Assembly: GCA_038276395.1 (NCBI GenBank)
Contig: JBBQAA010000020.1
Location: 35,158-99,157 of the forward strand
Source: JBBQAA01 sp038276395
GTDB taxonomy: Bacteria > Actinomycetota > Thermoleophilia > Solirubrobacterales > Solirubrobacteraceae
Direction: 5' to 3'
Length of the DNA: 64,000 bases
This document shows, in pieces, positions 8,613 through 17,050 of this stretch. Within the stretch, counting starts at the first letter, position 1, and each line of letters starts with the position of its first letter. The notes under the pieces are model-generated. The model searched no databases. It had not been told where the DNA came from and saw only the letters and a list, made by a program, of their open reading frames with translations. A program made the position numbers and the translations under genes.

Positions 8613-8709
8613 GTGGACAGATTGGTCTTCCCGGCGAGCATTCCTGTCCACGCGCACTCCTCCGAGTGGTCGGTGGACAGTTATGTCGGCCTGGCGAGCA
8701 TTTCTGTCC
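8613..8709. repeat. Two-copy palindromic repeat, 60-bp period
   Basis: Two 37-nt imperfect copies (8613-8649 and 8673-8709) sit exactly 60 bp apart and agree at about 30 positions. Each opens with GTGGACAG and ends with CTGTCC, so each can fold into a hairpin or act as a dyad; the first copy extends to a perfect GTGGACAG/CTGTCCAC pair at 8613-8620 and 8644-8651. Both share the internal block GGCGAGCATT. They lie between the convergent rubredoxin and MmcQ genes. The second copy overlaps the last codons and stop of the MmcQ-like gene. They could be transposon-end remnants or a REP-like family. Confidence 0.7.
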
Positions 8710-9072
8710 CGGGAGGCTCCGCCGCGGCCAGGCGCTCCCGCTCGCGCCGCGGCAGCCCCGCCACCACGAGGTCGTAGGAGTCCTCGACCATGTCGCGCAC
8801 CATCGCCGTGGGGAGCGTGCCGTCGAGGGTCAGCGTGTTCCAGTGGCGCTTGTTCAGGTGGTACCCGGGCGCGATCGCGGCGTGGGCCTCGCGGAGCGCC
8901 TCGGCCAGGGCCGGGTCGCACTTGAGGCTCAGCCGGTAGGGCGGGCCGTCGCTGCCGAGCAGCGCGAAGACCTTTCCCCGCACCTTGAAGACCGACGTGC
9001 CCGGGCTGAAGGGAAAGGTCTCCTCGGCGCCCGGGTGGGCCAGGCAGGCGCGCCAGACGGCGTCGCGCCGCC

Positions 9073-9076
<4 letters not shown>
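8681..9076 (-). CDS. MmcQ/YjbR-family DNA-binding protein
   Basis: This 131-aa protein of the MmcQ/YjbR (CyaY-like fold) family starts at GTG 9076, overlapping the bioA stop by 4 bp. Visible family features are ACLAHPGAEETFPFSPGTSVFKV at the start, a KVFALLG strand, LSLKCDP, and the C-terminal HLNKRHWNTLTLDG followed by MVRDMVEDSYDLVV. Family members are small, possibly DNA-binding proteins with no settled function. The last 11 residues (PPGTEMLARPT) are encoded inside the second copy of the 8613-8709 repeat. Natural homologues seem to end near ERLAAAE, so the repeat may have replaced the original stop. Confidence 0.8.
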
Positions 9077-10386
<1,310 letters not shown>

Positions 10387-10462
10387 CCTAGGCCCGCGCG
10401 CGGACGGCGCCCCCGGCCGCCCGTTGCGCTAGCTTCCTGTCCGAGGGCAACGGGAGAGCGGG

Positions 10463-10955
10463 ATGCGGCATGGAGGACCATCGGGCGGGTCTCAGCGATC
10501 ATCGCCGCGTGTGCGCTCGCGCCGCCCGCGCTAGCGCTGGCCAGCGACTTCGAGCATCCCGGGTCGAGCGACACGGGCCAGCAGTGGCGATCAACGTCCG
10601 CACGGCCTCGCTCTTCCGCTTCCGCTACCGCTGCCGCAACCACGGGATCCTCTCGATCTGCGTCAGGCGCTCCCGCCGGGCGCTCGTGGTCGGGACGGCC
10701 CGCGGTCGGGTGGTCTTCGTCGGGACCCGGGCGCCGATCCGCGGCGTCATGCGCCCCGGGCCGCGGCCGCGCCGCGTCCGCGGCCTGCGCCGGGTGCGGA
10801 TCGGCATCCCCGGCCTCTACCGGACGGGCCGCCTCTACCGGACGGGCCGCGTCTACCTGGTCATCCGCCGCGGCCGCATCCGCACGGTGTTCCTCACGTC
10901 GATCCGCCGGCCCGGCGTCCTGCGGGTCACGCTTCGGCGCAGCGGCCTGCTCTGA
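10463..10955 (+). pseudogene. Small secreted basic protein, broken by frame shifts
   Basis: No single frame gives a complete protein. A signal-peptide-like stretch (VSAIIAACALAPPALALASD) is read in one frame at about 10490-10560. The rest (TASLFRFRYRCRNHGILSIC, ending VLRVTLRRSGLL) is read in the frame of 10470-10955, with high GC3. An ATG at 10463 with GGGAGAG upstream is in the third frame. Two single-base losses would restore one exported, very basic protein of about 160 aa. Its 3' end overlaps convergent bioD by 29 bp. I recognise no family. It splits bioD from bioA. The breaks could be decay or sequencing errors in GC-rich runs. Confidence 0.45.
10814..10849. repeat. Perfect 18-bp tandem duplication
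   Basis: CCTCTACCGGACGGGCCG occurs twice head to tail, duplicating a Leu-Tyr-Arg-Thr-Gly-Arg segment in the broken secreted gene around it. It keeps the frame, so it looks like a recent slippage duplication. Confidence 0.8.
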
Positions 10956-11622
10956 GGCGGCGGAGGAGCGGCGCGCCGGCGCGCGCGAGCACGTGCGGGT
11001 CGCCGGAGGGGAGGCGCGGCAGGGTCTCGACCGGGACGTCCCCGAGCTGCGCGATCGTCGCGCGGTTGGACTCCTCCATCGTGGCGGGCGCGGTCGGCCA
11101 CGGCGTGAGGACGACAGCGGCGACGGTCAGCCCGCCGGCCCGGGCCGCCTCGAGGGTCATGAGCGTGTGGTTGATCGTCCCGAGCCCGGGCCGGGCGGCG
11201 ATGAGGAGGGGGAGGCCGAGCGCGGCGGCCAGATCGCGCACGGAGAACGTCGGGGCGAGGGGAACCAGCAGGCCGCCGACTCCTTCGGCGATGAGGAGGT
11301 CGGCCCCGTGGGCGGCGGTGCGGGCGTGGGCGAGAAGCTCGTCGGGGTGCAGCGGGGCGCCCGCGAGCTCGGCCGCGAGGTGGGGGGAGACGGCGGGGCC
11401 GAAGATTCGCGCGGTGACGCCCGCCGGTGCGACGCCGGCCGCCGCGGCGAGCAGCTCGTGGTCGGCTGGCCAGCCGGGTTCGGGCGCCTCGTCCGTGCCG
11501 GTGACGACCGGCTTCCACACCGCTACGCGCGCCCCGGCCGCCCGCGCCGCCGCGGCGAGCGCGGCCGCGAGGACGGTCTTGCCGGCCCCGGTGTCGGTCC
11601 CCGTGACGAAGATGCCGCGCAT
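10927..11622 (-). CDS. bioD: Dethiobiotin synthetase
   Basis: BioD closes the ureido ring of DAPA with CO2 and ATP to form dethiobiotin. The 231-aa sequence starts MRGIFVTGTDTGAGKTVLAA, the P-loop of the family. It then shows WKPVVTGTD, the metal-binding EGVGGLLVPLAP, and LLIAARPGLGTINHTLMTLEA. Length and motif order match the family. It lies 165 bp downstream of bioF on the same strand, separated by an 18-bp tandem repeat. Its C-terminal codons overlap the convergent secreted-protein gene by 29 bp. Confidence 0.93.
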   Translation of the reverse strand: MRGIFVTGTDTGAGKTVLAAALAAAARAAGARVAVWKPVVTGTDEAPEPGWPADHELLAAAAGVAPAGVTARIFGPAVSPHLAAELAGAPLHPDELLAHARTAAHGADLLIAEGVGGLLVPLAPTFSVRDLAAALGLPLLIAARPGLGTINHTLMTLEAARAGGLTVAAVVLTPWPTAPATMEESNRATIAQLGDVPVETLPRLPSGDPHVLARAGAPLLRRLRAGRCAEA

Positions 11623-11660
11623 GCGCCGCTGGCGCTAGCCCGTGCCGCGAGGGCACAACT

Positions 11661-11714
11661 CGCGACGGTTCGCGGGTTCGCGACGGTTCCTGGGCTCGCG
11701 GCGGTTCCCGCACT
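11661..11714. repeat. Three 18-bp tandem units between bioF and bioD
   Basis: The units CGCGACGGTTCGCGGGTT, CGCGACGGTTCCTGGGCT and CGCGGCGGTTCCCGCACT are head to tail. They share the core CGCGRCGGTTC. The 165-bp gap has no gene. Read on the bio strand the array lies 39-92 bp upstream of bioD, so it could be a regulator site array, a processing site or chance slippage. Confidence 0.7.
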
Positions 11715-11786
11715 CGTGGTCCTCTGACGCCCTTAACTGCGGGGAACGAGGGGTGAGAAATCGAGCCTTCGGGAAGCGACGGCGCA

Positions 11787-13019
11787 CTACGCCGCGCGCG
11801 CGACCGGGCGCGGCTGCGGCCGCGCCGTGACATCGGCGAGCGCGGGCGCGGCGCCGGGCCGGAAGCCGCAGGCGAGCGCCGCTCGGGTCAGCGTGCGCGC
11901 GGCGTCGCGGAGCTCGCGCGGCGTGTGCGTGGCCATGACCGCGAGCCGCAGGCGCGACGTCCCGGGCGGGACCGTGGGCGGGCGGATCGCCTGGGCGAAG
12001 ACCCCGCGGCGGAGCGCCTCCTCGCAGATCCGCACCGCGAGCGCGGCGTCGCCGACGACGAGGGGGACGATCTGCGTCGAGGAGCCGGCGACGTCCCAGC
12101 CCTCGCGCGCGAGCTCCGCGCGCAGGGCGCGAGCGTTCTCCTGCAGCCGCGCCGCTCGCTCGGGCTCGGCCTCGAGGACGTCGAGCGCGGCGAGGGCGGA
12201 GGCCGCCGCGGCGGGCGGTAGAGCGGTCGAGAAGATGAACGGTCGCGCCACGTTCAGCAGGTACTCCGCGAGCTCCGCGGAGCAGGCCGCGTAGGCGCCG
12301 TAGGAGCCGAGCGCCTTGCCGAGCGTCCCCACGACCACGTCGACCTCGCCCGCGAGCCCGGCCTCGGCCACCGCGCCGCGCCCGCCGGGCCCGAGCGCGC
12401 CCGTCCCGTGGGCCTCGTCGACGACGACGCGGACGCCGTACTCCCGCGCCAGCGACACGATCTCCGCGAGCGGCGCGACGTCCCCGTCCATCGAGAAGAC
12501 GCCGTCGGTGACGATGAGCGACGCCCGCCCGCCCGCTCGCTCGAGGCCCCAGCGCAAGTGGTCGGCGTCCCCGTGCTCGTAGACGAAGACCTCGGCGCGC
12601 GAGAGCCGGCAGCCGTCGATGATCGAGGCGTGGTTCAGCGCATCGGAGAGGACGACCTCGCCGCGCTGCGCCACGGAGGAGACGACCCCCACGTTGGCCA
12701 GGTAGCCCGAGCCGAAGAGCAGCGCGGCCTCCGCGCCCTCGAAAGCGGCGAGCCGCCCCTCCAGCTCGCGGTGGACGTCCATCGTCCCCGACACGAGCCG
12801 CGAGCCGCCCGACCCCGCGCCCCAGCGCCGCGCGGCGTCGCCCGCCGCGGCGCGCAGCCGCGGGTGGTCGGCGAGGCCGAGGTAGTTGTTCGAGCAGAGC
12901 ATGAGGACGCGCTCGCCGTCGAGCTCGACCCACGGGCCCTGCGCGCCGGAGACGAGGCGCGTCTGTCGGGCCAGGCCGTCCTCGCGCAGCTCCGCGAGCC
13001 GCGCCCCGACGTCGATCAC
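11787..13019 (-). CDS. bioF: 8-amino-7-oxononanoate synthase (KAPA synthase)
   Basis: BioF condenses pimeloyl thioester with alanine to make KAPA, the first dedicated ring-building step of biotin synthesis. The 410-aa protein is a fold-type I PLP enzyme of the alpha-oxoamine synthase family. Visible marks are CSNNYLGLADHPRL, GSGGSRLVSGTMDVH, DALNHASIIDG, VVVDEAHGTGALGPGGRG, and the PLP lysine K235 in GTLGKALGSYGA. The GTG start at 13019 overlaps the bioB stop by 4 bp, so the two are translationally coupled. The C-terminus runs about 20 residues beyond the usual end (PALADVTARPQPRPVARAA). Confidence 0.93.
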   Translation of the reverse strand: MIDVGARLAELREDGLARQTRLVSGAQGPWVELDGERVLMLCSNNYLGLADHPRLRAAAGDAARRWGAGSGGSRLVSGTMDVHRELEGRLAAFEGAEAALLFGSGYLANVGVVSSVAQRGEVVLSDALNHASIIDGCRLSRAEVFVYEHGDADHLRWGLERAGGRASLIVTDGVFSMDGDVAPLAEIVSLAREYGVRVVVDEAHGTGALGPGGRGAVAEAGLAGEVDVVVGTLGKALGSYGAYAACSAELAEYLLNVARPFIFSTALPPAAAASALAALDVLEAEPERAARLQENARALRAELAREGWDVAGSSTQIVPLVVGDAALAVRICEEALRRGVFAQAIRPPTVPPGTSRLRLAVMATHTPRELRDAARTLTRAALACGFRPGAAPALADVTARPQPRPVARAA

Positions 13020-14170
13020 GCCGCGGCGTCCTCCGGGTAGGCGTTCGTCGCGCCGTCCGGCCGGGGCGGGACCGTGCCCTTGCGCCGGAAGCGGAGCTGG
13101 GAGGACGGGTCCCACAGGCGGATCTCGAACGGCCGCGGCGCCTCGAGCAGCTCCTCGACGACGTCCGGCGTCTGGCCGTCGAGCCAGCCCGAGCGGTTGT
13201 CCGGCCGCGGGTTGGCGCCGTTGTCCGGCTGCCGGGCGACGTTCAGCCCGAGCTCCTCGAACAGCCCGCGATCCTCCTCCGGGGTCGAGCCGAGAGTCGT
13301 CAGGAAGTTCCCCATCATGACGCCGTTCAGCCCGGCCCTGACGGCGAGCCCCTGCAGGTCGCCGAGGTTCTCGACGCGCCCCCCGCACAGGCGGAAGAGC
13401 GCGCCCGGGAGGATCAGACGGAAGATCGCGATCCACTTGACCGCCTCCCACGGGTCCAGGTAGTCGCGGTCGCCGAACTTCGTGCCCGGCCGGGGGTTCA
13501 GCAGGTTGATGGGGACCGAGGTCGGGTCGATCCTCGCAAGCTCGAAGGCCATCTCCACGCGCTGCTCGCGGGACTCACCGAGGTTGAGGATCCCGCCCAC
13601 GCAGGTCTCCAGGCCGGCCTCGCGCACGGCGTCGATCGTCCGTAGGCGGCCCTCGTAGCGGACGGTCGAGGAGACCTCCGGGTAGTAGGACTCGGCCGTC
13701 TCCACGTTGTGGTGGATGCGCTGGACCCCGGCGTCCTTCAAGGCCCGCGCCCGGTCGCCGGACAGATGCCCGACCGAGGCGCAGCGCTTGAGGTTCGTGT
13801 GCTCGGCGACGAGCCGCGCGCCGGCCACGACCTTGTCGAAGTCCCGGCGCGAGAGGCCCTGGCCCTGGGTGACCATGCAGAAGCGGTGCGCGCCCGCCGC
13901 CTCGGCCGCACGCGCGTGCTCGAGCATCTGCTCGGGCTCCATCATCGCGTGCATGGGCGTGTCGGCCTCGGCGTACTTCGACTGCGCGCAGAACCCGCAG
14001 TCCTCCGCGCAGCCGCCGGACTTGGCGTTGACGAGGGAGCACAGGTCGGTGGCGTCCCCGAAGGCCTCCTGGCGGGCGGCCCACGCGCGCTCGACGAGCG
14101 CCTCGATGGCGCCGTGCTCCTCGAGCTCGCCGAGGGCGAGCGCCTCCTCGCGGGTGATGAGCGGCGGCAC
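13016..14170 (-). CDS. bioB: Biotin synthase
   Basis: BioB is a radical-SAM enzyme that inserts sulfur into dethiobiotin. The 384-aa sequence has the SAM-cluster cysteines C54, C58 and C61 in GGCAEDCGFCAQS. It also shows YYPEVSSTVRYEGRL, GGILNLGESREQRV, NLLNPRPGTKF and LCGGRVEN, all family landmarks. It is longer than most BioB proteins (320-350 aa) because of a tail of about 50 residues from GWLDGQTPDVVEELLEAPRP onward, whose role is unknown. The GTG start at 14170 is supported by a TAGCTT -10 box 7 bp upstream. It heads the bioB-bioF-bioD series. Confidence 0.93.
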   Translation of the reverse strand: MPPLITREEALALGELEEHGAIEALVERAWAARQEAFGDATDLCSLVNAKSGGCAEDCGFCAQSKYAEADTPMHAMMEPEQMLEHARAAEAAGAHRFCMVTQGQGLSRRDFDKVVAGARLVAEHTNLKRCASVGHLSGDRARALKDAGVQRIHHNVETAESYYPEVSSTVRYEGRLRTIDAVREAGLETCVGGILNLGESREQRVEMAFELARIDPTSVPINLLNPRPGTKFGDRDYLDPWEAVKWIAIFRLILPGALFRLCGGRVENLGDLQGLAVRAGLNGVMMGNFLTTLGSTPEEDRGLFEELGLNVARQPDNGANPRPDNRSGWLDGQTPDVVEELLEAPRPFEIRLWDPSSQLRFRRKGTVPPRPDGATNAYPEDAAA

Positions 14171-14177
14171 GGGCGGG

Positions 14178-14183
14178 AAGCTA
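14178..14183 (-). promoter_or_regulatory. -10 box for bioB, leaderless spacing
   Basis: On the minus strand TAGCTT is followed by 7 bp (CCCGCCC) and the bioB GTG. This matches the TAnnnT-N7-start arrangement seen before other genes here. No purine-rich ribosome site is present. Confidence 0.5.
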
Positions 14184-14272
14184 GAGCGCGGGGCGGACGT
14201 TAGGCTCGGGCCGAGATGGCGGAGCCGTTGAACTACACCTACCGAGGCCCGCGGGCCTAGCCCGGTGACCCG

Positions 14273-15817
14273 ATGACCCCCGACCTCACCCAGCTCGAGT
14301 CCCGCCTGTGGGACGCCGCCGACGAGCTCCGCGCCAACTCGGGACTCAAGGCCTCCGAGTACGGCCTGCCCGTCCTCGGCCTGATCTTCCTGCGCTTCGC
14401 CGACGCGCGCTTCGGCGCGGCCCGGGAGGCCGTCGAGGCCAAGGTCACCACGCGCCGCAGGGTCGGGCCCCCCGAGTACCGGGCTGCGGGCGTCATCTAC
14501 CTCACCGAGGAGGCGCGCTTCTCCCATCTCCTCGCCCTCCCCGAGGGCAGCGACCTCGGCCGGGCCGTCAACGACGCGATGCGCGCGGTGGAGGAGCACA
14601 ACCCCGACCTGTCGGGCGTCCTGCCCAAGACCTACACCGCGATCGGCGGCTCGACGATCGCCTCGCTGCTGCGCCACATCAACGGCTACACGAAGGATCT
14701 CGAGGGCGACGCCTTCGGCCTCGTCTACGAGTACTTCCTGGCCAAGTTCGCGCTCGCCGAGGGGCAGGGAGCGGGGGAGTTCTTCACGCCGGCGGCGATC
14801 GTCCGGCTGATCGTCGAGGTGATCGAGCCCTACCACGGGCGGATCTACGACCCGGCCTGCGGCTCGGGCGGGATGTTCGTGCACTCGGCGCGCTTCGTCG
14901 AGCGCCACCGGCGCTCGCCGGGCGAGGAGCTCTCGATCTTCGGGCAGGAGAAGACCGGCGAGACGGTCCGCCTGGCGCGGATGAACCTCGCCGTGCACGG
15001 GCTCTCGGGCGAGATCCGGGAGGGCAACAGCTACTACGAGAACCCGCACGACAGCGTCGGGCGCTTCGACTTCGTCATGGCCAATCCGCCCTTCAACGTC
15101 GACCGCATCGACAAGGCGAAGCTCGAGGGGGACGCCCGCTTCCCCGACCTCCCGCGGGCCGACAACGGCAACTACGTGTGGATCCAGCTGTTCGCCACGG
15201 CGCTCGCCGAGCGCGGGCGCGCGGGCTTCGTCATGGCCAACTCGGCCTCGGATGCGCGCCACAGCGAGGCGGAGATCCGGCGCAGGCTGATCGAGTCGCG
15301 CGTCGTCGACGTCATGGTCGCGGTCGGATCGAACTTCTTCTACACGGTCACGCTGCCGGTCACGCTGTGGTTCCTCGACCGGGGGAAGGCGGACACCGAG
15401 CGCCGCGACCGCGTGCTGTTCATCGACGCGCGGAGCACCTTCCGCCAGCTCGACCGCGCCCACCGCGACTTCACCGAGGAGCAGCTCGAGTTCCTGGCCA
15501 ACATCGTGCGGCTCTACCGCGGCGAGGCGCCCGAGCTCGCGGCCGGCGCCAACGAGTTCCTCGCCGCGCGCTTCCCGGACGGCGTCTACGCCGACGTGAA
15601 CGGCCTGTGCCGCGTGGCCAGCATCGAGGAGATCGAGGCGCAGGGATGGAGCCTCAACCCCGGGCGCTACGTGGGCACCGAGGTCGAGGAGCTGGAGGAC
15701 GAGGTCTTCGAGGAGAAGCTCGCCGCCGCCCAGCTCGAGCTGCGCGAGCTGGGCGCGCGGACGGCAAAGCTCGAGGCGAGCGTGGACGGCGTGCTCTCCC
15801 AACTCCTCTCGCGCTGA
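14273..15817 (+). CDS. hsdM: Type I restriction-modification methyltransferase subunit HsdM
   Basis: HsdM is the N6-adenine methyltransferase subunit of a type I restriction-modification enzyme. It works with HsdS for target recognition and with HsdR for cleavage. The 514-aa protein has an N-terminal helical domain (LWDAADELRANSGLKASEY), the SAM-binding motif DPACGSGGMF at residues 193-202, and the catalytic NPPF at 271-274. The C-terminal part is coiled-coil-like, suited to HsdS binding. The start at ATG 14273 lies in a 102-bp gap after the divergent bioB start. It is separated from fic by 78 bp containing an operator-like palindrome, whereas fic, hsdS and hsdR all overlap. Confidence 0.93.
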   Translation: MTPDLTQLESRLWDAADELRANSGLKASEYGLPVLGLIFLRFADARFGAAREAVEAKVTTRRRVGPPEYRAAGVIYLTEEARFSHLLALPEGSDLGRAVNDAMRAVEEHNPDLSGVLPKTYTAIGGSTIASLLRHINGYTKDLEGDAFGLVYEYFLAKFALAEGQGAGEFFTPAAIVRLIVEVIEPYHGRIYDPACGSGGMFVHSARFVERHRRSPGEELSIFGQEKTGETVRLARMNLAVHGLSGEIREGNSYYENPHDSVGRFDFVMANPPFNVDRIDKAKLEGDARFPDLPRADNGNYVWIQLFATALAERGRAGFVMANSASDARHSEAEIRRRLIESRVVDVMVAVGSNFFYTVTLPVTLWFLDRGKADTERRDRVLFIDARSTFRQLDRAHRDFTEEQLEFLANIVRLYRGEAPELAAGANEFLAARFPDGVYADVNGLCRVASIEEIEAQGWSLNPGRYVGTEVEELEDEVFEEKLAAAQLELRELGARTAKLEASVDGVLSQLLSR

Positions 15818-15847
15818 CCCCTGCATCGGCCTTTAGGGTCGCGCCTC

Positions 15848-15881
15848 GTCTGTAAAGACTTAACCAATAAGCTTTAGAGAC
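15848..15881. promoter_or_regulatory. Operator-like inverted repeat upstream of fic
   Basis: GTCTGTAAAG at 15848-15857 faces CTTTAGAGAC at 15872-15881, matching at 9 of 10 positions around an AT-rich 14-bp spacer. The 78-bp gap is conspicuously AT-rich compared with its surroundings. TTAGGG occurs at both ends of the gap, at 15833 and 15883. It sits 15 bp before the fic GTG and could hold a promoter controlled by the winged-helix domain of Fic itself. Confidence 0.55.
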
Positions 15882-15895
15882 GTTAGGGTGCGCGG

Positions 15896-17050
15896 GTGCA
15901 GCTCGACGCCTACGCATCAACCCCGTTCGGGGCGTCGCGCCGGACTCCCGGGAGGCACGGCTACGTGGCGTTCTTCCCGGCGCCGATCCCGCGGAGCATC
16001 GAGCTGCCGCCCGACGCTGTCAGGCTTCTCGCCGATGCGGAAGCGGCGCTCGGCGCGCTGTCCGGTGTCGGCCGGCTCCTTCCCAATCCGTATCTCCTGA
16101 TCCGGCCCTACCTCCTACGCGAGGCGCTGGCCTCGACCCGCATCGAGGGCACGCAGGCCTCGCTGGTCGACGTGCTCGAGATCGAGGCCACCGGAGATCC
16201 GCCGAACGCCGACGTCGAGGAGGTGCTGAACTACATCGACGCGCTCGAATGGGGGCTCGCCGAGCGGGAGCGGTTGCCGCTCGGGGTCCGGCTGGTCCGC
16301 GAGATGCACCGCCGGCTCCTGGCCGGCGTGCGCGGCCGCGAGCGGACGCCCGGGGCGTTTCGAACCAGCCAGAACTGGGTGGGCGGGAGCGGCTCGACCG
16401 TCGAGACCGCGCGGTTCGTCCCGCCGCCTCCCGCGGAGCTGCCGGGCCTGCTCGCCGACTGGGAGCGCTTCGCCCACGAGGACGGCGAGCTGCCGGTGCT
16501 GATCCAGAACGCGCTGCTGCACTACCAGTTCGAGACGCTTCATCCCTTCCTCGACGGCAACGGGCGGATCGGCCGCCTGCTGATCGTGTTCGCGCTCGTC
16601 GAGCGCCGGCGCCTGTCCGCCCCGCTCCTGTACGTCAGCTCCTACCTCGAGCGCGACCGCGAGCGCTACTACGAGGCGCTTCAGGCCGTGCGCCAGAGCG
16701 GGGATCCGATCCCGTGGATCGTCCTGTTCCTCGAGGCGGTGCAGACCCAGGCCGCCGACGCGGTCGTGCGCGCGGAGCGGCTCGTCGCGCTGCGCGAGCG
16801 CTACCGCGGCGCCGCGGGCGCGATCCAGTCGAGTCGAGCGATGGCTCTCGTCGACCTCGTCTGCGAGCGGCCGATCGCGTCTGCGCGCCTGGTGGAGGAT
16901 CATCTCGGTGTGACCCGCCCGACCGCCCTGAAGCTGCTGCGCCAACTGGAGGCGGTCGGCGTGCTGAGCGCGACGGAGTCCGGGCCGCGCGGGCAGCGGC
17001 GGTACGTGGCGCGCGAGCTGGTTGCGGCGCTGGGGGAGGAGGGGACGTGA
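15896..17050 (+). CDS. Fic-family protein with winged-helix C-terminus, inside the RM operon
   Basis: Fic proteins transfer AMP or other nucleotide moieties to hydroxyl groups of target proteins. This 384-aa protein has the intact active-site loop HPFLDGNGRIGR at residues 216-227. It also has an inhibitory-helix motif STRIEG at 80-85, fitting the (S/T)xxxE(G/N) consensus before the core, the class II arrangement. The N-terminal domain (PYLLREALASTRIEGTQASL) and the C-terminal winged helix (LVEDHLGVTRPTALKLLRQLEAVG) match the common Fic-wHTH architecture. The start is GTG 15896. Its stop overlaps the hsdS start by 4 bp, so it is co-translated with hsdS. The target is unknown; modulation of the RM enzyme or a DNA-damage or phage-triggered response are hypotheses. 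Confidence 0.9.
   Translation: MQLDAYASTPFGASRRTPGRHGYVAFFPAPIPRSIELPPDAVRLLADAEAALGALSGVGRLLPNPYLLIRPYLLREALASTRIEGTQASLVDVLEIEATGDPPNADVEEVLNYIDALEWGLAERERLPLGVRLVREMHRRLLAGVRGRERTPGAFRTSQNWVGGSGSTVETARFVPPPPAELPGLLADWERFAHEDGELPVLIQNALLHYQFETLHPFLDGNGRIGRLLIVFALVERRRLSAPLLYVSSYLERDRERYYEALQAVRQSGDPIPWIVLFLEAVQTQAADAVVRAERLVALRERYRGAAGAIQSSRAMALVDLVCERPIASARLVEDHLGVTRPTALKLLRQLEAVGVLSATESGPRGQRRYVARELVAALGEEGT

Noticed and set aside
8613..8709. Possible CRISPR array
   Set aside because: Only two copies, imperfect, with no third unit, no cas genes and a palindrome per copy; a REP-like repeat fits better.
11661..11714. Possible CRISPR or coding repeat (NRREP peptide)
   Set aside because: Head-to-tail 18-bp units without spacers; the open frame through them is an extension of a shadow frame.
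14184..14272. tRNA or small RNA in the bioB-hsdM gap
   Set aside because: No T-loop (GTTCGANNC) or acceptor pairing is visible. No tRNA was found anywhere in the window by eye.
14171..15826. BioB reading extended about 550 codons upstream
   Set aside because: The extension is antisense to hsdM; GTG 14170 has a -10 box at the right distance and gives the normal BioB N-terminus.
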